From: Anoplolepis gracilipes
Lineage: Eukaryota; Arthropoda; Insecta; Hymenoptera; Formicidae
DNA: 64,000 nucleotides
Direction of reading: 5' to 3'
NCBI RefSeq assembly: GCF_047496725.1
Contig: NC_132970.1
Location: 11,990,001 to 12,054,000 of the forward strand
The notes beneath the pieces are model-generated. The model saw nothing but the letters and a program-made list of their open reading frames with translations. It was not told where the DNA came from and ran no database searches. A program made the position numbers and the translations under genes. Of this stretch, positions 12,034 through 22,842 are shown piece after piece. The stretch's first letter is position 1; the number at the start of each line of letters is the position of its first letter.

Positions 12034-12399
12034 CGTGGGCAGGAGAGGAGAAATTTTCTGTTTTAATTAAAAATGCAAAATCTTTTTCATAAACTTTTTA
12101 TTATAGCAGATAATATGCTTTATGATAAAATAGAGAGATAATTAATAATACAATATTAAAGTTTTTACATATAATAAATAAATAATGACTTTTTCATAAC
12201 TTTTTATAGAAAATCAAACGCTTGCGCGGGGAAAAAGCTTTGCCTTTCAGCTTGCATCCCCACCTCAAGAAAGTTAATCCATCCAAATTTTTTAGAGATG
12301 AAGAAAAATACAAATTTATTCTCTCGAAAATGAGATTAGATTAGTTTTTTTGGGGGGTAGCGGTGCAGGAAAAGAGGAGTAGCCCTTCTCCCGCCCACG
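12034..12399. mobile_element. Possible 366-bp inverted-repeat element
   Basis: The ends CGTGGGCAGGAGAGGAG and the complement of GCGTGGGCGGGAGAAGG form short imperfect inverted repeats in otherwise AT-rich DNA. No convincing target duplication was found. Confidence 0.35.
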
Positions 12400-13517
12400 C
12401 ATTCGATTTATTATACGTAAATAAATAAATATATTATGATGTTTTTATTGAATGCATAATATATTGGATCGAAAAATCATGTTCTGTTTGATAAACTTTT
12501 TTTGTTAATAATTTTTTAATAAACAATGAACGACGGTTAAAATCTATTAGATGTTACTTAGGGTCATGATCTTGACAACATATCAAGATCAAAGGGACGG
12601 CTGAGAACAAATTTTCGTTTAGGTAATATTTATTTAGTATTCACTAGAATATCATTCTAATATAAACATGTGTTTACTGTAATATAAAGAAATAGTAGCG
12701 TCCAAAAAACTTTTGGCAAATAATTTTTTACAAATTACTTTATTAGAGTTTTGTAAATTACTTTATAAGAATAATATATACATATATTAAACTTTATAAT
12801 ATAAGCTTTGTTCATAATAACACATGTGTATTTGACGAACAGCACCGATTTTTTCTGCAAACAAAAACTAAAGGAACGAATATCAATATAATAATAAATA
12901 TAATATTGCTATTCTGTTGCCGGAAGAATAAAGAAATATAGTTGACAAACAGCTGCATCAACACGAATAATAATAAGAAAAAAATTTTCTCTCCGAAAAG
13001 ATAATTTTTAAAAATTATTTTACAAATTGAGGAATCTATAACTTATATCACCAATCGACAATCACTAAATATAAAAACAAAGCGAGAAAAAGATCCTGTC
13101 AAATAAAGACACTAGAAAAACATTAAAATTTTTCGAGATACGAGTTTTCCTCTAAAATTTTGAGCACATCTTCAAAAATTTATAAAAAGAAAATCTTGTG
13201 AGACCAATGAACAATGGTCACAATCATTATTTTCATCAGTACCATAACTCTCAATTCTTTCCACTCAGTTGTTGATGTATCTGCTCTCAATATGTAGAGT
13301 GTTAAATTCAGTATTAATATAGAACTTTATTTTGTTTATGTGCTCTCGCGAACCAGTCAAAGACCAGGACATCTTATCTTGCCGTATTATTAATATGTTA
13401 AGAAAGTCAGCCCAAATAGTAAAACAATTGAACATTTTTCCTATTCTTTCCTCATCAAAATTAAGTAAATTTTTTAGCCATAATTAATTCGATAATCTAA
13501 TGTATTAATTAACCTTT

Positions 13518-14134
13518 CAAATCGATTTTTCTATTCCCCTCGCTCTCTAATTCAGTGACAATTTGTCTTGCTCATTTCCTCGATACTATTCATTTTTTTA
13601 TATATGACATTTATACTTTTAATTTCATTTAATTTTAATTATATAAAAAATAATGTAATCACCAGTCAGAATTTAGAATTTATCGTTAGGGTTACTCCTA
13701 TGTTATTCTAACGAATTTGACAGTCAAATGTAATCTTTAGACTAATAGGAATAAGAGAAGATTAATAAGAAAATAATAAAACATAAAATCTAAATTTTAT
13801 TCGCAAGTAAAATACGTAGTATTTATTAATTCATATACATAATATATTTTATAACATATTAAATAAGAAATTAGTTATTAAAAGCCAAGTAAATCCATGT
13901 GCGTTTGTCTCGCACATATTACATTAGGTATGAAGGTCGTTAGAATAACGTAGGAGTAACCCTAACGATAAATTCTAAATTCTGACTGGTGATTACATTA
14001 TTTTTTTATATAATTAAAATTAAATAAAATTAAAAGTATAAATGTCATATGTAAAAAAGTGAATAGTATTAAGGAAATGAGCAAGACAAATTGTCATTGA
14101 ATTAGAGAGCGAAGAGAATAGAAAAATCGATTTG
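13518..14134. repeat. Long foldback: about 196-bp arms around a 224-bp spacer
   Basis: The left arm (13518-13713) and right arm (13938-14134) are inverted copies at high identity, both containing 'acaatttgtcttgctcattt' and 'cgttagggttactcct'. It lies just downstream of the 3' end of the CYP6 gene at 14423, where the other units carry an F-box-21-like gene. It could be a foldback transposon or a source of hairpin RNA. Confidence 0.75.
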
Positions 14135-14422
14135 ATGTAATAAAACTATGTAAAAAAGATTAAACTCTTACCAAAGAAGAACTACGGAACGAATGTTCGA
14201 AAGAAACAAAATAATAGTGAAAGAATCAGTATTTTTTTTTGCTTTCTGAACCCTTCCTTTGAGTTATTCCTTGTAAGACGTCTAACTTTGAAACGGTTAT
14301 TTTACACTCTTTTTTTGGCCCATTCTTTCTCCGAGTCTGAACGAACAATATACTATTTTTCTTTTTATTTCTTTTTCCTTTTATATCCTTATTAATTAAT
14401 ATTTTCATCATAAAGTTGTTTT

Positions 14423-16875
14423 CTAGTCTTGTAAACGACGACGAATCCTTAACCATATTCCAGACTTACTAAACAATGCCAATCCAGTCGGCTCAAACTG
14501 TAAGGGAATATCAGTCTTCTCACTTAGCTCCACTTTATAATTTGCTATGAGAGTAACAAGACATACTTTTGTTTGGATGTAACCAAACTTCATTCCTGTT
14601 TATAATAATACAAGAATAAAAAGTTATACAAAAAGTATATATAATATTAATAAGTCTTAATAATATATATAATAATGTAAAGTAAGTATATATTATATTA
14701 AATATTTTTTAGTAGTATTATAATGTTTTGAAAAATACAGCCATGGTCAAAAATATTAGGTACCTTTAAATTTTTCATATTTCTTAATGTATAAATACTA
14801 AACAGATTAAAAAATTTTAAAAAACTATTGCTAACACATTAAAATTAATACTTCAAGCTCTAAAGTGCTTTTTTAATTTTTCGTCTACAATGATTTTTCA
14901 GGAAATATCGACATTTCTGAAAAATACAGGTTTAATTTCAAAGTTATGTAACTCGGCTAAAAAAAAAATGAAAATAGAAAAGTTAAAAAAAAAAAAAACA
15001 TTTGGTAAGCAAAAGGTTGTAGTTTAGGAAGTTGACTTAAATTTATGAGAGAAATTTTTTTACCGAGCTGTAGAGTATCAAAAATACATAATTTTAAGAA
15101 ACAAAACAATGACTTCTATTTTAAAATATAAAACAAAATACAACAATTTTTTAATATACCGATGACGCCTTAAAGTTGCTATCAATAGTTTTTTTTCTTG
15201 GCAAAAAATTATCGCGCAAACGAAAAATTAAAAAAGCTTGAAGTTTCAGTTTTAACGTGCTATTGATAGTTTTTTTAAAATTGTTTCGTATTTATACTAA
15301 GAAATACGGAAAATTTAAGGATGCTAATATTTTTGACCATGGCTGAAGGACTTTTTAATATATATATAGAAAGATAATATATGTTACAACTTATTTTATA
15401 TAAATATTGCTCAATTATTAAATGGTTACTTAATGATATATTACCAATACAGATTCGTGGTCCATCGCCGAAAGGTAAGTATGCCTCTTTATCGTGAGAC
15501 ATTTTTTTATTCTCATCAAGAAATCGATCTGGGTCAAATGTATTTGGATTTTTATAATAAAGCGGATCATGATGGATTGCATAAATAGGCATGAGAATTT
15601 TTGTGCCTTTTTCTAAAACAACATCCGAATCGGGAATTTTATACGATTTTTGGCAGGTTCTTTGCATCGCACCAACGGGCGGATACTTCCTAAGTGTTTC
15701 TAAAAGTGTGGTATATTTTTAAAATTGTCATTATTTCTGTACACATTAATTTATACGCAGTTATATAATGATTGAAATCGTACTAAATATAAAATCGTGT
15801 GTTATTTTACTTTTTTTGTTTAAGTTTTATACATTCAAAAAAATATTTTGCTAATGTAGATAGATTTCTAGATGTCTCAATTAAAATTTATAGCTACTTT
15901 TTATATCTGTTAAAATATTATTTGTCACGTATAGAATTTATAGCAGCAATATTCTAGCAATTTCTCTAGAAAATTTAGATTCCATTACCAAATATTAATC
16001 ACAAATTGTCCTTATTAATAGGCCTTAAAGATAGGCATTATAGAAAAATTTTCTGTCTAAATTACACTAATAGTACAAGTATAAATTCTGTCTTTATCAT
16101 TTAAATTGATTTTAAGTGCAAAATGCAGTATCACAGTATTTTAATAATTTATCTGTTTCAGTTAATCTTTTACACCTAAAAAATTTTTGTTGAAGTTGCA
16201 AGATCATTTTTTTGAGTGTATAATACACAAAGCTCAAAATATTAATGAAGAACAATGTAAAAATTTAAAACAAAAGTAAAAAAATTGTTAATAAACAACA
16301 TTATTTTATCTTCCAAATTTAATTTTTATAATATCTTATTGTCATTGACCTAAGAAGTGTTGTGTTAAATTAATGGCCAACCACTAATAATAATTAATAA
16401 AATAGGCAACCAGTAATCTTACTAGCTGTTACTGAAGTAACTGAATTTTGTAAACATTATGCTATGCACATTATTTGCTATTTAAGTACATTATGTTATT
16501 CAATCATCGGCATTTTTATTTGGACGAAAACTTACCGCAAACGATGCAATCGAGATACTTCATTTCGGATATAAAATCATAAGACATACAGCCGTGTTTC
16601 TTGTAGGTGATTTGTATTTCGTTATACAACTTTTCTTGAATCTTAGGATTAGCAGCCAACTCATACATACTAAAACCTATAGTGATCGATGAAGGATCGA
16701 TGCCAGTGAGTGAGAATACAAAAGCCTGGGCTGTAATAAATCTGTCATCGATGACTGGAACATGTGTCAAAACAATTTTTTATTCAATACATTAATAATT
16801 ATATTGTAAATTAATAATTTAAAGTGATAAATTAATTTTAAAAATATAAAAATGAATTATTTTTTACATATATGC

Positions 16876-16929
<54 letters not shown>

Positions 16930-17248
16930 GCATATATGCATATTATATATTATTATATATTATTATATATACTAAAAATTAAATTAAATTATATTCAAAT
17001 TTTTAAAAACTTAGCTTTCTTCTGTGATTATGTTTTACATAAGTAAAATTGTTGTGTTGTACATAAGTAGATTGTCATCGATTAATTATATATATATCAG
17101 AAAACGCGTAAGTTATAACATAATTATAAATAATATAAATAAATATTTAATTAGGTATAAACATAAAATTTATAATTATATATTAATATTTATAATTATA
17201 TATAATTGTATATAATTATATATTTAATTATTAAATATATATATACGA

Positions 17249-17310
<62 letters not shown>

Positions 17311-20300
17311 ATGTGTGTGTATAAAGCTACAGAATGAAATTGCTTCAACAAATAATGAGATCCCTTTTTCTTACCTATATCACTAGATTCGGATATCACA
17401 TTTTGCGACTGTGCTAACGCATTTTTTATTTCTGTTTCCTTAGTTTTTAAGTTTATCAAAGCTTGCATAATATCATTTCGTGTTGCGTTATTCACTTGTC
17501 TATATGTAATTATTTCTTTCATTATCCTCGTAAAGTAGGCACTAACCTTTATAAGAGAAAAATGCAACAAATATAAATTAAAATTTAAATTAAATAAACA
17601 GATTTGTTTTTCTTGCTATATTTACTTGTAATAATATTAATAAATTGATACATTACATCTCTAGGTATTATGCAGATCGATAACCATTTGAATATTTTGG
17701 GCATGTAATGGCGTATATATCTTTTCATTGATATCTTTAACGATGGATCCAACGCCTTTTTACACATTTTTAGAAATTCGGAATCACCATTTTGTATCGA
17801 GTTAATTTTGAGTCCGAAGAAACAAGTTGCAATGATCTCGCTGGTAAATTTCATAGAAAGATTTCGAAATTCGATGGGCTCTTCGTTATCTGCATATTGG
17901 TCTACAAATTGCTAAAGATAGTTACTATTAGTTTACTATTAGTTTAGTGCAAGATCTGTAACTCGACAAATAATACGTGAAAATGTTGTTTTATTATTAG
18001 TATTCAAAACTATTTTGTTGTAAGAGCAATGCACTTTGAGAATTTTTTGGGATGGATTTTATTTTGTTACATTTAATGAGTTTCAAAGCTTTGTATTTAA
18101 TAAATTTTATGTCGCGGATAAAATATTTAAATTAGTTTATAATTACAAATTACAATTTTTATTTAATATTACTTGGAATTAATTTATATTTATGTGAAAT
18201 TTTACAATTAAAGTAAGTGTTCGATCTCTATAGTTAAATTGGTAAAAATCCCGAATAGGGAACGCAGCTCCAATGAGATATGTTATCAAGGTTATGACCA
18301 ATATTATGAGTAATATGCAAAAGGTTTTAGTCGTCGCTCATTGTTTATTAAAAAGTTTCATAAATAAGACATAATTTGTCATTGCAGCTGGGTCCCCTAT
18401 TCGGGATTTTTACCGTTAAATTAATGTCATTTGAAAAAGAGAAGAAGAAAAAGAATCTTGATTAAAGAGGTGAATGCTGTTTCTTAAGGGGATTCAAAAG
18501 CTGTTCTATATTATCGACCAAAATTTAACCTAACATGACAATATATTTGCTTATAAAAGTTATAAATATAAAAGTTTTGCAATTTATCACACAAAATAAG
18601 ACAGGTTTCTGCTAGGAATTGCATGAAGGAATATTTGTGGACTTTTAGAAATGACGTCTGACGTGAGTTTGTGTTTCAATCTCGCACACTCACAGATGCA
18701 CGAGAGTAATTTTTTACAGATTTTGAAAATCTTTTTTACTGGGTTTGCAAAGTCATTTCAAAAAGTTTACTAATATTCTGTTATGTTATTCCAAACGCGG
18801 ACGCTACATCTCAAGCACGAACATACCGTAGAATTTTTTATATTAAATAAATATTATTACGACGTAACTGTCATCTTTTAATTTTTTATCATTTTTATAT
18901 TAAATTATTAGCCCCCTCGTGTTGTTTTTATAAGTACTTTAATTGTGGAGAAGGATTTATCAATCTTTGTAGCCAAAAAAGATATTTTCAAAATCTATAA
19001 TTCATGTTCTGTTGGTCATTTTGGATTCACTTAATATAGTCTAATATTGTTTTCTCTTGTCTGTGTTGTACATATTGATGTCATCTACTAGAGAAGCAAA
19101 TTATTTTTTTTCCTTAACTTAATTTACTATTGCTATACTCTTTGGCAAAGCACAGTTTTGTTTTGGAATTTACTTTAAAAAATAATATAGATTTACAGAT
19201 TAAATATAAAATTCTTTTTTTTTCTCTCCTTTTCTTGTTTCCTCTCTCTTAAATATTTAAATTGTTATTATATATTCTCAATATAATATAATATGACTGC
19301 CAAATTACAGTTTGGATTTCTCACGCAACATATTTCTTTTTAAAAGATTAAGTTTTGAATATAAATAATGTACAAATGTAATAGGACGTGTTATATGCAT
19401 AATCGTTATCTTCATAAATTATTTCTAACTTATATTCATAAATTACTTTACACTTATTATTTATTTTTATTATTAATTAAAAATTCTATATTTTTTTATC
19501 AAACTTTGATACTTGTGTAAAATAAAAACATTTTACTAAAAATATTATGCTCATAAAAAAATGTATCGAAAATGACATATGAGATACCTTCAACTTTTCT
19601 GACACTTCTGTTATTAATTCAAATACGTGTCGAATTTTGTTGGGTGCAAAAAGTGGGGTGAGCTTCGTGCGTAATTTTCGCCATCGTTGTCCACTCAAAT
19701 TTACTAAATGTGCGCTAAGCGGATCAGCGTGTTCGTTTATCATTATGCCACGATCTAAATAGAATTATGAATAAATAATTACAATCATTAAATGTAATTA
19801 TGTTTATTAGAATATATTACCGCTATGAAAATTGTATTAAAATTTTATTATTTATTGCTTAAAAAATTAAGGCTACTTGTATATTATCGTAATTATAGAA
19901 ACAGAAGAAAAAATAAATGATAAAAACGGATGCACTAAAAATTTCAGGAAACTAATTATTGCAATAACAAAGGTCTATAGCTAGCAAAACAGCTTGGATA
20001 AAAATATCTGTAGAATAGAAAAGAGTTCAAAAGCTAAAACAGTTAAAAGACGAGATTTTGTGATTAAAGAAGAAGAGAGTGACTTACTTTGAAAGTAGAC
20101 AAAGTCTTTTACGAGGACGCACTTAATTAGTTTCGGATCTCTCAACAGAAGGACCGGTGTTGCGAGCTCGTACATACCGACAAACGGATAACCTTCGTAC
20201 TTTGTGTATATCATTTGAAGGCTTTCAGCAACTGTAATCTTTAGCATCGATAAATTTTGGATATTTTTGAAAAATGAAAATTTAGAACCAGGCACATTTC

Positions 20301-20382
20301 TTCTTAACCAATAGGTATAAAGTCTCCAATAATAACACAATAGTAAGATACACGATAATATCAGCAGCAATAATAGAACCAT
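14423..20382 (-). CDS. CYP6: Cytochrome P450, CYP6 family (CYP6AS-like), complete seven-exon gene
   Basis: A microsomal monooxygenase of the CYP3 clan; such genes usually oxidise xenobiotics or hydrocarbons. Exons on the minus strand are 20382-20088, 19754-19588, 17911-17657, 17546-17375, 16754-16536, 15699-15445 and 14595-14423. All have GT-AG borders and consistent phases and encode 511 residues, the normal family length. Seen are an N-terminal membrane anchor (about 1-20), WRKLR of helix C (W123), ETLRKYPP (ExxR, 370-373), the FDPDRF meander and FGDGPRICIG with heme cysteine 453. The I-helix oxygen-activating motif, normally AG-F-D-T-S, reads TGIDPSS with proline at the conserved threonine (317). 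The protein may therefore be impaired or unusual. A TATA/initiator pair lies near 20.8 kb. A Tc1-like MITE sits in intron 6 and two MITEs in intron 2. Confidence 0.9.
14738..15345. mobile_element. Tc1/mariner-like MITE, 608 bp, in CYP6 intron 6
   Basis: The ends CAGCCATGGTCAAAAATATT and its imperfect complement bound an ORF-less AT-rich core. TA precedes the left end; the right flank is altered. The paralogous introns at 8.6 and 27.7 kb lack the insertion. Confidence 0.75.
16878..16927. repeat. (AT)n microsatellite
   Basis: A run of alternating A and T in CYP6 intron 4, about 50 bases. Confidence 0.95.
17248..17308. repeat. (AT)n-(GT)n compound microsatellite
   Basis: An (AT) run passes directly into a (GT) run beside exon 4 of the CYP6 gene. 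Confidence 0.95.
18241..18414. mobile_element. hAT-type MITE, 174 bp, perfect 8-bp target duplication
   Basis: Inverted ends GGTAAAAATCCCGAATAGGG and CCCTATTCGGGATTTTTACC are flanked by GTTAAATT on both sides (18233-18240, 18415-18422). It lies in intron 2 of the CYP6 gene; the paralogous intron at about 30.2 kb lacks it. Confidence 0.9.
18488..19030. mobile_element. piggyBac-like MITE, 543 bp, TTAA duplication (copy 1)
   Basis: Ends are GGGGATTCAAAA and TTTTGGATTCAC, with TTAA at 18484-18487 and 19031-19034. Relatives lie at 41816-42335 and, cut short, at 61136. It has no ORF. Confidence 0.85.
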
Positions 20383-20789
20383 TTTTACAGTAACGGATTA
20401 ATACTATAAAATATTTACCATTAAAGTATCTGAAATGTATAAAGGTACTGAAATGCAAATAAATTATTTAATTAATTTTACAAGTAACTATTTAATAAAG
20501 TTAAAAGGAATTAAATTAAATTTTATTTTATAACTGAACACAATGTCTCACATATTTTATTATAGAACTATGTACGTATTATGTTGAATATCGAATAACT
20601 TATCAATCTTGTATACGTTTCATATAAAAGTAAATGGACAAATATGTTAAATATGCTTTCTAACTTATAATAAGAATAGTGGTACATTGACATACTTTGA
20701 TTATACTTATTTTTTTTAAATGCGTTTAAAATTATAAAAATGTTGTTTGTCCGTTTCTCTGGTTAATATTTCAAGATTCGAAAGATGCG

Positions 20790-20835
20790 CGCATAACTGT
20801 AAGCTATATGCAGAGAAACGCAACATTATATACCT
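20790..20835 (-). promoter_or_regulatory. Core promoter of the CYP6 gene (TATA box plus initiator)
   Basis: On the minus strand TATATAAT (20832-20825) precedes an ACAGTT initiator-like word whose central A is at 20798, a 34-base spacing normal for TATA promoters. The stretch between them (TGCGTTTCTCTGCATATAGC) is preserved at 34230-34275 and at relics near 49.0 and 48.0 kb. The expected transcript start lies about 415 bases upstream of the start codon. Confidence 0.6.
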
Positions 20836-22218
20836 ACTCTTGCATAACACCAATACGCAAGTCTGGTTTTTGGATCAAGGTCTCATAATGAAGTTACTTT
20901 TTTTTAGTTAAATAAGATGTTTTCTCTTACTTTTTTTATTTATCAATGATATTTTTTATTTACATTGATAACTGCAGCATTGTGTGTGTGTGTGAATAAA
21001 TAGCATATAATCAGTCACTTTAATATTTATATATGTATTTATTCAAGTAAATATATTTATTATAAATAATAATTAAATAAATTTAAATAAACTTTTCGTC
21101 TTTGAACTGATATAATACATTGACCTCTATTTAAAATAAATATTAATAATTTCGATGTACTTAAACATATACCCTCTGTCCAAAAAGAAACTGAACTTTT
21201 CGAAAATAGAAGAAACAAGTAATGCCATCTGCTTTATCTTATTTGCCATTTGATCAATTAGAAACCAAGTTATAATACCAAGAGTCACAGTGGTTTTGTC
21301 GAACGGTCGGAAAATGAATTTCAAATAAAGAGCTGCGATTGACTTTTGTGTTAAACTGGATAAAAGTTTTACTCAAACGCATCAAATGCTTTAAAAAGCA
21401 TACGGTAATGAATGCTTATCCCGTACTCAAGTTTACGAGGAGGAGGATTACACACAAAATGATTTGTAACTTCGATAAATATAAAGCCATGTGTGCTATT
21501 CTACCTTTTTGTTTGTTTGTTATTTGTATAATACACGAAGTTTTTAATAATAAAAAAAGCCTATGTGATTATACGAAAAATTGTTGATAAAAACAACTTA
21601 TATCTTATCTTTTAAATATAATTTTTTAGTTTAATGTCTTCCATTGACACAACCTACATAGAGAATTGTCTGTAAAGTTGTTGTTACGATGCCAATAATT
21701 TTTGCACTAGCTTATTTTTGAAAAATTAGATACAGAAAGATGCGATAACATTGTGCTATTAAACTCATATAAGTTCTAATTTTAAAAACGACCAATTGAT
21801 GACAATATGTTAACATTGATTTACTACTCGCATACAAAAGATTTAACAGCAATTTATATTTTTGTCGATTTGTTATTTACAATTAACGGCACATTGACAA
21901 TTTATAGACGTTATGGAACATACTATTATAATATATTGTAACGTTATTTCATGACATCTTTTGATAAATATTTTTTCAATGATTAAAAATATATAATAAA
22001 TCAATAAAATTTAAATAACTCAATTTATAAAATTTAAGATTTTATATATATATGAAGATTAGGTTTTTTTATTTTACATCTTAACTAGATGTAAAAAGCT
22101 GATTTTCACTTATTCGGATATTTCATCTGTGTTTAAACAATTAATTCAAGATCTGGAATCTTTTGATCGTTAATTGTACGTAAAACAAATATATAATATA
22201 TGCATTAATTTGTTCAAT

Positions 22219-22842
22219 ATGATATTAAATCACGCTTGGTTATCTAGAATATTTGCCATAGATTACTTGCTACAACACACGACGCATAAATCTCCTGATA
22301 TTTTATCACTGCTAGCTGCTATTACTTGTATTATTTGTATTTTTACATTAAGTCTGAAAATAAAAGCTTTTGATAAAATAACCTTGGCAGTATTGTTTAA
22401 CTTGAAAAACGGTATACAGATTCCTACTAGGACTTGGTACATACAGAAGTAAGTATGATTGTTTGTATAATTTTATAAGCAATTGTGAATTTTTGTAAAC
22501 AAAAATTATACATTGTAATTGAACATTACACAAATTTTAACAACTAATTTTTAATTTCTTTATAACATTGTAATTTCTCTATTTTTTTCTAAAATTTTTT
22601 GGTCAGAATATATCATAGACGTGCTTTCTTTTTCTCTCTTTCTCTGTTCAAGTATTCAAGTTATACATATACAGCATATATGTACAAAATTCTATTTGAA
22701 ATTATAATTTTATTTTATAATGATTTAAAGATCATCATCGATTATCGAGCAAACTGAAGATGCTATGGATGCTTTGTTGGATGTTTCGATTGTGTCTATA
22801 CCCATAAAACTAAAAAGAAAATTGAGACAAAATCTTTCATGA
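22219..22842 (+). CDS. Small two-exon membrane protein, unknown (copy 1)
   Basis: Not recognised. Exon 1 is 22219-22448 (ATG at 22219, donor GTAAGT) and exon 2 is 22731-22842 (acceptor TTAAAG, stop TGA). Together they give about 113 residues in consistent phase. The protein starts MILNHAWLSRIF, has one strong hydrophobic segment near residues 27-46 (LSLLAAITCIICIFTLSL) and ends in a basic IKLKRKLRQNLS tail. Upstream in-frame codons exist without an ATG. It is divergent from the CYP6 gene and was duplicated with it (35653-36275); the reading frame is kept in both copies, with a Pro/Ser change. Because the duplication is recent, this is weak evidence that it is coding. It could be an exon pair of a larger gene. 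Confidence 0.4.

Noticed and set aside
14226..14456. Lysine-rich minus-strand ORF at the 3' end of the first CYP6 gene
   Set aside because: It overlaps the CYP6 stop region in another frame, is not kept in the duplicate, and has no known domain.
21339..21587. 82-residue plus-strand ORF upstream of the first CYP6 gene
   Set aside because: The near-identical duplicate at about 34.8 kb has a one-base deletion that breaks the frame, and there is no family resemblance.
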